Shown here: piece by piece, positions 20,181 through 33,142 of the stretch
How the letters are laid out: the number at the start of each line of letters is the position of its first letter
How positions within the stretch are numbered: the first letter of the stretch is position 1
Assembly (NCBI GenBank): GCA_032622095.1
Contig: CP136061.1
Span: 66,469,127 to 66,533,126, forward strand
Length of the DNA: 64,000 bases
Origin: Siphonodentalium dalli
Lineage: Eukaryota > Mollusca > Scaphopoda > Gadilida > Siphonodentaliidae
Reading direction: 5' to 3'
The notes under the pieces: generated by a model
The model's database searches: none
Seen by the model: the letters and a program-made list of their open reading frames with translations, nothing else
What the model was told of the DNA's origin: nothing
Made by a program: the position numbers and the translations under genes

Positions 20181-20654
20181 ATAACACACGCCTACATAAT
20201 GGGCTGGTACACAAGTTACGCAAGGATCAGTTTTCGATTGGATCTCGGCCACACTTGTCGCTTACAGAGGAGCAAAACACATATATATCTTTCTGTATTT
20301 CACATCGTACTATTATTGAGTCGCCGCGATGTGCACAACTTGGCAGAATGTATAGTCCATCTCTGTTTATTTTTTTCTCTCAGAGCCGCGCGGCCAAAAC
20401 AGCGCCACATAGCTTCATCCTCGGACCTCGGAATTGTCAATTTTGTTGTTGGCGCAATTCAGTTCTTAGTCATTATCAATTTGGCGGCGTACTCGTTCAA
20501 AATATCCTCCCGCAAATATGCACATAATCGACCTATAATGTGAAATAATGTAAATAAAGGTACATAATGTGATTATTTTATCTGAAATATGCAGATAATG
20601 GACTCACACCCGTTATTAATGAAAACACATTTTAAAGAGCGTACACCTGAAGCG

Positions 20655-20828
20655 TCGCGAGTTGGCTGTGCTGTGTATCGTCATTATATTATGGTGAATT
20701 TGTTACGGAAGTATGATATGATAATTGTTAACGTATAAATTGTTTGTATAAATTGTTTGTATATATGTATATATGTTTGGCTATGTTCCAACTTAAATGT
20801 TGGCTATGCAAAAAAATAAACAATCAAG
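20655..20828 (+). mobile_element. LINE 3'-end copy (UTR tail)
   Basis: TATGGTGAATTTGTTACGGA, TTGTATATATGTATATATGT, TTAAATGTTGGCTATGC and the AATAAACAATCAA end match 46395-46530, where the same tail directly follows a LINE C-terminal coding fragment. This copy is 5'-truncated inside the UTR. Confidence 0.65.
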
Positions 20829-21995
20829 CTTATTTGTGTCATTGTCAGCACATAATCTGCTTAGAATCGACTCATTATGAGTCAATAATGTGACTGAAAT
20901 GTTCTCATTTTCAGCACATTATCGACTCAAAATATGGCTATTCTAAGAACTATTTCTACCGAAAAAAAGTTCTATTATAATCATATAATGTGCGGAATTT
21001 TGGAAGAATATTATGTGTGAATATGTGAGATGGCGGATAGGTAACGATGCAGCACAAGCTTCTAGCGTCAGCATAAACCACTAAGACTGGTTAAGCCTGC
21101 AAATAGCATCCGTATGGTTTTAGACATCGCACTATCGATCTCGAACAAAATGACAAAAAAATCGAATTCAGTCTGTTCGGCTTTCTTGTGAAACAGGAGT
21201 GTCCCAGCGATCCTTTCCATTCACGCTTCGCTCGTTGTCCTCAATACATAACTTGCGCATAAGATATTTTGCCTCCATCAGAATGGGTGTAAGTAGTCTC
21301 AAATGAATAAATATTGTTGCCACCTGGCTAAGAATCATTTTTCTTGTCGGCCCCTTTTGGGGTCTCATATACCATGCTTGGGTATACAAATCTGCTCTAT
21401 TTACTCTTCTTTTGAGTTGAGCCATGGGCCAACTGAGCGGAGCATATAATAAACAGAACATCTACACTTTTTGGTTGGATATGGGAATTATCTCATGAGT
21501 GATGACAACAAAATTTATTTCCACGAGTGGCTCTGTCATGAGTGGAATTCATTTATTTGCTATGTATTAGCGGAATGAGAAATTGTTATATCTTACAAAC
21601 AAGTGTAGATACTTGCAAAGAATCATGAACTATATATTCCCTAAATATTTGAGGGACTCTATATATTCCCTAAATATTTGAGGAAATATATATACTCCCT
21701 TATTATACAGATTCCCTGTAACACATATACTACATATGCCACACAAATACTCACTCTAGTCAGTGAACTCACAAAAGACTACTCCGGATTATTCTTCTGG
21801 AAAAAAAATATAAAAAAAGGGTTCTTTTCTGTATTCCTGATAAATGGTAACATAAAGAGGGTTTGTGTAACTTCAGTCAGCTGGAAAAATTAGTGTGACG
21901 TGGTAAATGAGCCATATCCATATAATTACTGATGGCGACGATGCCATTTAACCCTTCCATTACTGGAGCTTCGTGATTTTTTGCGAAAACCCTGT
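20829..21995. other. Intergenic DNA with small tandem duplications
   Basis: At 21628-21700 a ~34-bp unit (ATATATTCCCTAAATATTTG) is present twice with a third partial copy. Around 20840-20960 words such as GCACATAATC and GACTCATTATGAGTC recall those just before the LINE tail at 20520-20600, suggesting that the LINE tail inserted into another repeat. No gene seen. Confidence 0.4.
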
Positions 21996-22064
21996 GCCAA
22001 TGTATTCTCTTATATATGTGAGGCGACCATAGGTCGCCTCGCATATATAAGAGAATGCATTGGC
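21996..22064. repeat. MITE-like short palindromic repeat, copy 2
   Basis: Same family as 373-444: GCCAATGTATTCTCTTATAT mirrored by ATATAAGAGAATGCATTGGC. The centre GAGGCGACCATAGGTCGCCTC is itself a palindrome, so the full 69-bp sequence is one hairpin. Confidence 0.75.
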
Positions 22065-22359
22065 ATAACAAATTATATATATATATTTTTTATAATTGTT
22101 AAAAAATGAAAGAAAAGATGATAACAAATTGTTAAAGAATGTAAGAAATAATCATAAAAAATTATAAAAATTGTTAAAGAATGTAAGAAAAAATGATAAA
22201 AATTAATTTAAAAAATGTGAGAAAAAATTATAAAAATTTATAAAATTGTTAAAGAATGTAAGAAAACATCATAAAAATTGTTAAAGAATGAAAACAAAAT
22301 TTATAATAAGAAAACTCTCGACCATATGTCGCCTCGCATATAGAAGAGAATGCACTGGC
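22065..22359. repeat. AT-rich tandem repeat capped by a half MITE
   Basis: Repeats of TTGTTAAAGAATGTAAGAAA with ATAAAAATT spacers (about 22095-22300) end in CGCCTCGCATAT...GAGAATGCACTGGC, half of the 69-bp palindrome. Together with copy 2 this may be one larger element whose two ends carry the palindrome. Confidence 0.55.
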
Positions 22360-23340
22360 ACATGGTCTTTAATGTTGCGCCATGAAAGGCGTAAACATTT
22401 AAATACCAGTGTAATCAGGTGTTGTGACTACATATTCGATTAATACATATTTGTAATACGACCCTGCCTAACTATGCTTAAAAGCCATGTCCTGATTGGC
22501 CAGTGGCCCGAGTTACCATGGCTATCTCGTTCCAGTTTTGTGGTACAATTCTACTTTTTCCAATTGTACCACGAAAAAAATCGGTTTAATCAGATCGCCG
22601 CACGCGACTTTTCCCGTCTTTTCTAACTCCGCGCAAACGGGGCATCAACGGAGTACACCCGCACCCGTAATCCCTTTGAATTTTGCTACATCTTGACAAT
22701 CTTGCGAATTTTCTAGCGATTTGTCGCTTGAAACCAGTTTGGTTGCCAATGAATATGGTCCAAATGATGTTATGGTATATTGATATATGTTACGACCAAA
22801 GAAAGTTACTTAATAAGTATATTAAATGACAAAATAAATCCATGGGGCCGGGCTGTGCATTCGTCGATTCGAATCTCGATCATATTCGATATTTCGGAAT
22901 CAAGTTGAAAATGAAAGCGTTTGTTCACCAGTACAGAAGGGGAATAAGATTAGTTTAGTAAACTAGATCATTTAGATCGCTTTGTGTAAGGAAAATGGTC
23001 CATAGTCGATGATCATATTCATGTTGTCCCAACAACGTTCAAAACAGAAATGACCCAATCGTATTTCCTGTACAATTTAAATGAAACGCACGGGCGCCGC
23101 TGAAAACACATCGTTTTTTAGCCAATCACAACGATTATTTCTAGAAGAGGTGCCTCGAAAAGTCAACGGGGGAATTTCATAACAAGACAAGACATTACCA
23201 GAGTACTCCATGCAAAGAAATCGAGTACGCCCAATACGAATTACACCACGAAATGTTTTCTCACCTGAGACCGAAAAAGCGCAACATTTCGTTGACTATT
23301 CATTCGAATTGTGACCATAAACTTTCAGTCGTATTACAAA
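22360..23340. other. Intergenic DNA with one small hairpin
   Basis: GTGGTACAATTCTAC at 22542 is mirrored by CAATTGTACCAC about 15 bases later; the same GTGGTACAA word forms the hairpin at 23341. No gene recognised. Confidence 0.35.
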
Positions 23341-23485
23341 AGAAATAAATACACGGTGTATCGGTGTGTATGGTCAAGTTGTACCACAAAAAACTAATTG
23401 TAGGACTCCGCTACGCGTCGTCCTACAATCAGTTTTTTGTGGTACAACTTGACCATACACACCTCTACACCGTGTATTTATTTCT
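23341..23485. repeat. 65-bp-arm hairpin
   Basis: The left arm 23341-23405 (AGAAATAAATACACGGTG..., GGTCAAGTTGTACCACAAAA) is matched by its reverse complement at 23421-23485, with only a few mismatches and a loop of CTCCGCTACGCGTCG. It resembles the 14665 hairpin in size but not in sequence. Confidence 0.8.
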
Positions 23486-26339
23486 TAAATCGTCAACAAC
23501 TAACCCCCAACGAATTATGTCAGAATTAATTAGCCGCGCCATTAGATACACTTATAGCCAAAAAGCGCGTTTGCATAAATCCAATCAAAATTCATCTTCA
23601 ACAGAGAATGCATGGATCTATCAAGCAATAATTGCTTTATTCTCTGATCGACATGACATGAGATATGACTAAAAAAACAATGGATACAAATTAGAAGGTT
23701 GGAAATATCATATGTTTTGTCCCATCAAGTACCAAGCACTGCTGGAATAATTAATATTTTCTCACAACAAATCTTTGTGTCATAATATTGAGCTTATTTT
23801 AATACTCCCATTTGAATAAACGGCCGTATTATGTTATATATCAGTCTGTCCAAATTTAAAAATTTCGAGTTTCCTCATCCGTCTATAGATATTGTTCAAA
23901 AATAATTATGGAAACTTTCATGTGTAATTCAACAATGGTCATTACTCTTAATGATAATAAACCTTAGGCCATCAATATCCAAGATTTCCACATTGTTTTT
24001 TTGTTCAACGCACTGTCCGCCCGTCCGTCAGTTAACTTTTTTGGTTTCCGACCGATTACTCCAGTTTGGATTATTTGATAAAAACAAAAGTTGGTATATG
24101 TGTGTTCTGGTGAAAAATATAGGCCAAGTTGGAATATGGGTTCCGCCCATTATGTTTACATGAGTTACTGGCCTTTTTCGACTAAGAATTTGCCCGATTT
24201 CATACCATTTTGGTTTCCGACATATAACACCAGAATCGAATTTAGAGCACTCGGTTAATACATTTTGTATATAAAAGCGACTCATTAGAGATCCTTTATA
24301 TATTTTCACACCGGTCACCCGCGTATCACCAACACTGTGGAGTACCTATTGGCACGGATATCCGGTCGTCTGTTCAATGTTTTGGAGTCAACAAAATGTG
24401 AGTTTATTTTTTTTATATGCATTTTATTTATAATTATTTCCGGTTTAATATTACGAAAATAAATCCATTCCAATATTCCTGTGTGTTGATAATCTGATAT
24501 GTTTGCTTTCTTTGAATAATCTCGTTGTATTCAGTGATAACTACAGCGAAAATGGAAATACCAGTATTAATCGCTTTTTTTTTACTAATAACAACTGGCG
24601 CCGAATGGATCAAAGTGGCCATAATATATTATATGATGTGTACCCCACAAACCATGGTGTTTGCAGTTTCACCTTATGCATAATTCTCATGAAACAGTCT
24701 CTTGAAAAAACGTCGATTGAAAACAATCTCTACCAACAAATCGGTGACAAGTACCATTGTTGCGGTGAGAAATACGTTTTGAGTACCAACCGACTCGGTG
24801 TTAAAGTTTCCCAAAATTGGAATGTTTCTTGAATTTAGGACACGTCGGACAGATTATAACTTTGTAATATAGCATGCCATTAAACGGTATATGGAATTAG
24901 ATGGAGCTGATGGGTTTTCAACCGATTTTCCCCGTCTGGCCGTCTTTTGAAAACATTTATTAGTTCCAGGATTATATTTTATGTAACTTAACGTTATGTT
25001 TCCATTTTTTGTTCACAGAAATGAGATGGTAGATCATGTCCAGAGACCGTTCTGATGTCAGCTTTTGCCGACTCATTTTTAACATCTTCGAGTGGCAGTC
25101 GAACGCGTCATCAAATAACATCAGCATGAAGAACTATAGAGAACGTAAAATTGACATTAGATCACACAACAGGACACAACGGATGTCGGCGTATAACACA
25201 TCATGGATTATGACCATCTGCAATTTCACAAAGTAATAGTGAAATATTTGTGTCCGTGGACGACAGGATAACGCTGCGCGAATACCATCTATATATAGCT
25301 ACATTTAAGAAAAGAAAAATATCCGTATCTAATGACCATAGCTTTACCACCACCAATACCGAAGACGACTCAGCAATACCACCAACACCACATTGATCAA
25401 CAATAATGGTGATAACCAACAAGGTACCACCACCACCACCACCACCACCACCACCTACAACAACAACAACAATACCAGAGCCTCAGGATTCCAGAAATTA
25501 TCAGCTCGGATCCAGCATGTGTTATCAGATCAACCACATCGAGTTGGAGCTTGTACATGTAACAAAAACTGTCAATCTTTGAGTTTAATTTTCAACGTTA
25601 CACCCATATGGTTGGCCATTTCAAATAATTGACATTTCAGTCCACAATATATTTGACACACATCGACTAATCTACAATTGCCAAGTAAAGTGGCATGCAG
25701 GCATGCATGACATTTCCAACTATTGGCCATATTGACAAACTTGGCGGAGTAGACACTCAAATCCCTTAACCAATGTTCCATAATACACAGTTATCAATTA
25801 ATGTTTTACCCATAATGATAACCCACTTCTCCTCGTTAACGCTCCACAAATGAGCGTGTCGACATGGGGTAATTTTGGTAATTTCTTTCAACAATCGGAA
25901 ATTTTATTCATGACACAACGTTAGTTGGAAACGTTATGTACACTAAGTATATAATAGATTCAAATTGTTTCCATTGTTTGATTTTCCAAACAGTAATTAA
26001 GGGGGTATGTTGTTTTCAGAAGAACGAAAGCATATTCATTTTATAATTTTGGTCTGAAATGGCCACCATGCAGTTGAACATATTTCAACATTAGTTTGGA
26101 AAATGTCCAAAAGTTGATGAGTTTAAAATGCCAGTTGGAAAGTTCCAACCATGGTGGGTGCAATGGTATGTCAACTCTATGGATTTGGTCTGGTTGTTTG
26201 TGGATGGGTGCAGTTGGAAATGGCAAAGTGGAAACTCCGGCAGCCACGTCCCCTGACCCATAAGTGTGTTAGTAGTATGCAACAAATATCCAGTTTGTTT
26301 TACAACAAACGAATATGGAAGACATTGTATTATTGTGAA
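23486..26339. other. Gene-poor stretch
   Basis: Contains an ACC/ACA microsatellite (25415-25480), and a short ATG-started hydrophobic frame at 24551-24686 that looks like a signal peptide but has no further support. A 109-codon frame at 24503-24832 overlaps it in another frame. No conserved domain recognised. Confidence 0.35.
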
Positions 26340-26621
26340 CACTGAATGCTTTGCCTTCTGCCTGTGGTTTGCAAGGCCATTGTTGTCCTTGTATACCCTG
26401 CCACAGTCACAGCTGAATGGGACAGTTGTCCCACTGTGTACGGCAATTCTGTGAACCCTTAAACTGCTTGCATCAGAGTAACACAGCGTACATTCTGAGC
26501 ACGAGTAGCCAGATCGAGTTCCACCGCATGCTTTTGCATGACTTTGTGGGTACTCTTCTGCGGTAAACGTTTTCCCGCGCGACTTACATTTATATGGACA
26601 TGAGCCAGTTTTTATATTCAC
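26340..26621 (-). CDS. C2H2 zinc-finger coding fragment (possible exon)
   Basis: The minus strand encodes two classical-looking C2H2 fingers: C-x2-C-x12-H-x4-H (YSCSECTLCYSD..., residues 41-62 counted from the codon at 26621) and C-x1-C-x12-H-x5-H (FSCDCGRVYKDNNG..., residues 71-92). A degenerate C-x3-C-x15-H-x3-C module precedes them. Such fingers bind DNA or RNA. The first codon of the frame is GTG, and the frame continues upstream, so a true start is not visible. After the last histidine the frame runs on without recognisable sequence to a stop at 26091. It may be an internal exon of a host gene, or a fragment of a transposon protein. The spacing supports a real finger pair; gene status is uncertain. 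Confidence 0.4.
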
Positions 26622-28864
26622 GTGTGTTTGGAACGCCGTATTCTTGTAAAATGATTATGTTCTTAATGAAAAACCCATGGGATCGTATTCACCAGCTGGG
26701 TTTATATATAGTCCTGGTAGTTAAAACGAGGCGACGATCAATGCCAACCTCTCGGTGGGCATCGATGGGAAATCATCGCCGCGCGGTATAGGATTATTCA
26801 ATCAAGGTGATTGGGGGACAATCATGGATTGACCACCGGTTGCGTACATGAAACATGTTGCGCACATCAGAGTAACAGTACATGTTTGGTTCAGTTCAAT
26901 CATGAGTAACCGATGGAAAGAATGAGGTACACAACAGATGAACGCAACACACTATTTGAGCAAAAAGTGCATTAATTGAAACATCAAAATCCTTGAAAAC
27001 AAAGAGAACGAAACCATCCACCAGTACCGGAAAGCAATTTCTTCGGAAATTGTAGGAAATATATCATGTCTAGTATTTGGATTTTGCTTAAATTCTATAG
27101 CGTCCAACAAACCTCCACTCATCATTTTGTTTACTGGGGAATTCGTTGTCAGGTTGGAAATTTACAACACCTGGAAATAAAGCCTGAGGCCAATCTACAT
27201 TGTAGATGCTAGGATTTTGCTATATTCATGTGCCGATTTCAAAATGTTCTCACATGCACAGAACGGTGGACTGTCCGGTGTATTTTGATCATCCCTCCCT
27301 ATTGCCGTTTAAAAATAATTCTCATATTGGACAGAGCCATGTTTCGCCCAGTAGATTATCTTGATACCATACTAGTGACCACAGGGTGCAATTGAATTAC
27401 GCAAACGTGTTTGGTCTGGTTAAAGGGGTGGTGCAGTTGAGATTATCAAAATGGGCATGCACCCACACACAGTAGACCCTCTACCCACGTCATAGATTTT
27501 TCTAGTGGGTTGGGCCTATCCCTTGTAATTAACTGATATGTTGTGTTGGTTATTCCTCTTCCTAATGTTGTGCCATTTCGAAAATCTCAATTATGTAACC
27601 AAAACTCATTCTGCAGATATATTTACACACCGGCCAGTCTGAGTCTCTATAAATTATACGCATAATGTATACCGCAATGCATGCGGATTGCGGCCAGTTG
27701 GTGCTCGAGATTTAGTCATAATACATTGATAATTACAAATGGCCAATCTGATAGATTGGATCAATTACATCATCGACAGCGTATGTCGTTAACGCTATAC
27801 CGAAGACACCTTGTGCGTTCAGCCACTACCAAACAAACTACCTGGTTTATAAAATAAATCCACTTGGTGAATACGGCCCCTGAGGTTCAAAATATTATTT
27901 CGAAGTCGCCAGACAGATGTGTGGAGCTACTGTCACCATTTAGTAATCAATATTGTTGTTGTTTTTTTTAAAGTGTTACACGGAAAGAGAAACAAAATGA
28001 CTTTTCGGTCAGGAAAACACTTTGCACGCTTGCAACATATCCGCAACAGTGGGTACTTCAACCGCGACAATAGGTACATTCACAAGAAATTACACCGATT
28101 TGTTGTTACTCATAAAATTATCGACAACAATTATTTAAACAAATAATTTGGCGTTTTCGAATGATTCTAACACATGGCAGGGACATTTTCCTGTGAAAGT
28201 AATGTACATCTTTCCAAATAGCTTCAGGATGACACGGTTGTGATCATATCAATATTTAGCGAGAATTATTTCCTCAGACTGTAAAATTCTCCAAGTAATC
28301 ATTTCAAATAATTAGAAAAATCACGATTTAAATGGGCCAGAGAATTTCTATCAACGAGTGATTATACATCTGCATGTGGTTATTTGTTCTTCTGGGATAT
28401 CGATTTGCAGTCATTTTAGCGATGTCAACATAGTATATCTTCATCCATCGTGCGGGATATGCTTGAACGGATTCTCGGCCGGCGGTACGATTACCGTGTT
28501 GGTGATACGCGGGTGACCGGGGTGATTATGCTCTCCAAATTTGACGGAGGTGAACAATACACTCTTAATGTTTGAGGCACGACGTCACGTCCGTGCAACT
28601 GTAGCAGTCTGTGAACCAGAGTGTAACGACACGACTTGGTTAATGCGTACATTATCAAAGCGTCACTGTTTTGTTAGAATGAATTATAGCTGCGATATTA
28701 GATGCATTTACAGTTGTTGATATAGTCATTGCATCCATAAACTTTTTATCACGTTCAGCTTATCAAAACTGGATGGTTGACAAATACTTATTTAGTTTTC
28801 AGTTTAGCAGTATAAGGTTAGGCAAGATGTCGATGGGACTGTTGGTGAGCGCACTCCTTTTAGT
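26622..28864. other. Gene-poor stretch
   Basis: No conserved domain. A basic 75-codon open frame at 27919-28146 follows a pyrimidine-rich TTGTTGTTTTTTTT tract and AAAG, which looks like an acceptor site, but the peptide matches nothing I know. Confidence 0.35.
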
Positions 28865-29949
28865 ACGTATGTATATCAGTAGTAAGATATGTCTCGTTGA
28901 CGTCGTTAATAAAATTGGGCGTAAGTATATGCATTTTACTGAAATAATCTCTACCAACTATATATTTGCGCATCAACCAAATGATCTCAACTTAAGTTAG
29001 TTCACCTGGCTTAGCCAAATTATTTGCGTAAAGGTTCAGACAGGCTTTGGGGATGGATTAGATTTAACACCATCTGAATTGTTTTGATAAATAAAATCCT
29101 TATACATCGAATTCACTACCATCAAAACTACAGACACCGCCATATTTATTTTGTGAATTTAATGCAAGATTCAGACAAATTATAATATCTCACATAAAAT
29201 AACTCGGTATAGTTTGTATCAAATTTTGTTTAATTTGTTAATCGAACGTCTACAAATAGTTTGTCGAGAATATATACCAACTATATGTGTGCAGCTGTTC
29301 ACATTTGGTTTTAGGTATATATTCTCGACAAAAAATATATATTGTCATATCATATTCTACCACACGCTATCGATAAACATGATTATGGAAGAAATATTCA
29401 ACTATTTATGCTTAGGCATAGCATGGTTGTGTCAATGGATTGTTGGCAATCAACAAACATGTACATGTGATAAGATTATGTGACGTTTTAGCATTAACGC
29501 GTTAATTAGCTATCAAACTATGCATACATACGCTCAAGTAATATGTACACGCAATCATTGAAGTTACTTTGATGTTATTGTTATGAATAGATTTTTATCA
29601 ACCTTACATATTAGCAGCTTATCGAACTATGCATACATACGCTCAAGTAATATGTACAAGTGAGCATACACGCAATCCTTGATGTTATTTTGATGTTATT
29701 GTTATGAATAGAATTTTATCAACCTTACGTATTAGCAGATTATCGAACTATACATACACACAAATAATCACACGAGTCAATGGATTAGTAAAGCAACATT
29801 TTATAGATCGAAAAGTGACACCGTGGATAAATTGATCAATGACTGCTATTGTATCGTTTGACAGATATGCCTGTGCAGACTTGTTTGATGTTCGCTATCG
29901 CACGAGTGGAGTAAAGTATTATCTCATAGTAAAGCAACGCTTTTGTGAG

Positions 29950-30215
29950 GATGTGTGTGCGTGTGTGCGAGAGGGAGAGAGAACGGGGGAGAGTTGGAGA
30001 GGGTGCATGTGTGATGACTGATGGTTGTGTCGATTGCGATGAATCTGATAATGGCGATAATGATGATGACTCTAATGTCAATGATGATGATGATGATGAT
30101 GATTGTGTGTGTGTGTGTGTGTGAGGGTACGTGTGTGTGTGTGGGTGTGGATTACAAGGATGCTGATAATGATGATGCCTATAAAATGTTGGAGACAATT
30201 GAGTGTGTATTATGA
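29950..30215. repeat. GT/GATG microsatellite cluster in the centre of the inverted repeat
   Basis: GTGTGTGCGTGTGTGCGAGAG, then GATGATGAT and TGTGTGTG tracts. Open frames on either strand here are low-complexity artefacts. Confidence 0.7.
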
Positions 30216-30882
30216 GCATGATGTGCGATTAACTTAACAACGTGATGAATAATGTATCCTAAGACCTTAGTCCCATTGAAATGCATTCTAATACAGAGAT
30301 ATATATTGCTCACATAAACTCAGTTCCTTACTTTCACTTTAAACATATTTTATTCGTATATAAATATACAAAAGGAATCGGGGCATATCTTATTTCAGCT
30401 TAGTTATAAAATGACAAGAAGGCGATAGCAGAAACTTTTGTGCATGGTGAGATAAGATATTGAGTTTGCATTAATGTTGAAAAGTATCATTCAGCGTAGG
30501 TGTCTATGGATCACCAATTAGGACGAGTATAACACTTATGTCAGCATCTGTTGTTGGGAAGATGTGAAATATAAATTTCAAGGCTCAGTTCATTCGTGTA
30601 GTAATTTCGTTTGAATCAAACGCTCTTCATTCGTGTATTACCAACGTGAAGTTGTACTATTTTGAAAGCAATCACGATGTGTAAAACTTTCATTAAATTA
30701 CAATAACCCAATGCTGTGGTGTAACAGGTTTATAGTCAAATAACCCAGAGTGACTTAATTCACAATTAAGTAGACTGCTGCAGATGCGATATGTATTGTT
30801 TATTCAGAGCTTAAGTGTGTAAATATCACATGATCACGTGATAAGATGACCATATACATGTACCATTGATACAATCATACCT

Positions 30883-30923
30883 CAGCTTATCGTCTGATGA
30901 GTAAATCCGACGATAAGCTGACA
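30883..30923. repeat. Short inverted repeat
   Basis: TCAGCTTATCGTCTGATG is followed by CGACGATAAGCTGA, giving a stem of about 13 bp near the middle of the larger inverted-repeat unit. Confidence 0.55.
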
Positions 30924-31842
30924 ATATTTACGCATGGTAATATTAGACTCATGTATAACGGTAAGGTATTTTGTTATGGTCTTGTTTTTATTAAAGGGGT
31001 ACTGTACGCCTTTTTCATAAATTTCCGGTGATAACAATGATCTAATATCGATAATATATAGAAACATAAGTAATTTGAGTCGAACATGTATTCTGTAAAC
31101 GCTCAGGTTAATCACAACCCAAAGGGTTGTTTTATGGTATTGCGTAAGCGACGCAAGTATAGTTGTGACGTCACTAATTTCTATACTCCGTCAACATGAA
31201 ATTGTTTTTACATCCGGGCGATTCAGACCTATGGGCCCCAGTGGTGGCCGCCATGTTGGAATAGAATTGATAAATTAATAAAACGAATTTATTTTTCTTC
31301 TTCGATCAGCCTCGCATAGCAACACTATTAAATTTGAAAAACAAAATCAACCTTATTCAAAATCAAATGCTTAATGTGGATTTAGCTGACACGGGCGCAT
31401 AGCATTCGGCAAAACCTCGCCAGATTCCGTGTCGTTACAGTTTGAAAATTACGTCCCAATCATTCTCAGCGTGTTGGTCATTTTGTCGTTGATTACCAAC
31501 AATGAATTGGTACAGCAATAAGCATAACAAATTGAAAATTTCTTGCATCATCATGTTTTCAGTTTGGGTCCAATAGTCGGCATCAACATCAAGATATGAA
31601 CTGTCAGATTACACTGACCAATGCTCCGATCCGCTGTCGTCTTGGTCATTGTCAGCATCTGCAACTACGCGCCCGTGCCTTTTTTACCAACGCTTTTTAG
31701 ATAACCAACTAACAGTTCTCGTGCGAAGAACAATAACTCTATAAACGTACTTTCTTCCAATAATTCTTCCAATAATTCGCGATAAAGCACGTTAATGCAC
31801 GTGTGTCATTTATGCTGAAAGATCTTTGGAATGAATAAAGAG
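30924..31842. other. Central spacer of the large inverted repeat
   Basis: No gene recognised. The one open frame over 70 codons (minus strand, 30882-31115) has no recognisable domain. Confidence 0.35.
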
Positions 31843-32930
31843 CGTTGCTTTTCTATGAGATAATACTTTACTCCGCTCGTGCGATAGCGAACATCAAACA
31901 AGTATACACACGCATATCTGTCAAAAGATACAATAGTAGTCATTGATCAATTTATCCACGGTGTCAATTTTCGATCTATAAAATGTTGCTTTACTAATCC
32001 ATTGACTCGTGTGATTATTTGTGTATTTATAGTTCGATAATCTGCTAATACGTAAGGTTGATAAAATTCTATTCATAACAATAACATCAAAATAACATCA
32101 AGGATTGCGTGTATGCTCACTTGTACATATTACTTGAGCGTATGTATGCATAGTTTGATAAGCTGCTAATATGTAAGGTTGATAAAATTCTATTCATAAC
32201 AATAACATCAAAGTAACTTCAATGATTGCGTGTACATATTACTTGAGCGTATGTATGCATAGTTTGATAGCTAATTATCGCGTTAATGCTAAAACGTCAC
32301 ACAATCTTATCACATGTACATGTCCATTGACACAATCATGTTATGCCCAAGCATAAATAGTTGAATATTTCTTCCATAATCATGTTTATCGATAGCGTGT
32401 GGTAGAATATGATATGACAATATATATTTTTTGTCGAGAATATATACCTAAAACCAAATGTGAACAGCTGCACACATATAATTGGTATATATTCTCGACA
32501 AACTATTTGTAGACGTTCGATTAACAAATTAAACATAATTTGATACAAACTATACCGAGTTATTTTATGTGAGATATTATAATTTGTCTGAATCTTGCAT
32601 TAAATTCACAAAAATAATATGGCGGTGTCTGTAGTTTTGATGGTAGTGAATTCGATGTATAAGGATTTGATTTATCAAAACAATTCAGATGGTGTTAAAT
32701 CTAATCCATCCCCAAAGCCTGTCTGAACCTTTACGCAAATAATTTGGCTAAGCCAGGTGAATTAACTTAAGCTGAGATTATTTGGTTGATGCGTCAGGTG
32801 ACCATATTTAATCGCAAATATATAGTTGGTAGAGATTATTTCAGTAAAATGTATTCTTCACACAAAAAAACAAAAACAACTTCACACGTATATATACACG
32901 ATGAAGTATAAACCAACTTATTATAACGAT

Positions 32931-33142
32931 CAAAATATATCCAAGCCCAATTTTAACAATGACGTTGAAATATATAGTACTATAACACCATGAATATCAA
33001 AATATACTTATGCCCAATTTTAGCAATGACACTCAATAATTACTTACGCCCAATTGTATTAACGACTCTCAAATATATAGTTCTATAACACTATCATACT
33101 CAAAATACACTTACGCCCAATTTTATCAACGACGTCAACGAG
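32931..33142. repeat. Four copies of a ~60-bp unit in the right arm only
   Basis: Each unit carries a form of ATACTTACGCCCAATTTTA followed by AACGAC. The left arm of the inverted repeat has a single unit (28912-28935, inverted). Expansion therefore happened in one arm after the inversion formed. Confidence 0.65.

Noticed and set aside
20082-20543. Two overlapping proteins of 153 and 144 residues
   Set aside because: They overlap in different frames, start inside a dispersed repeat and show no recognisable domain.
29836-30219. Ser/His/Thr-rich 127-residue protein on the minus strand
   Set aside because: Covers GT and GATG microsatellites in the centre of the large inverted repeat; no domain.
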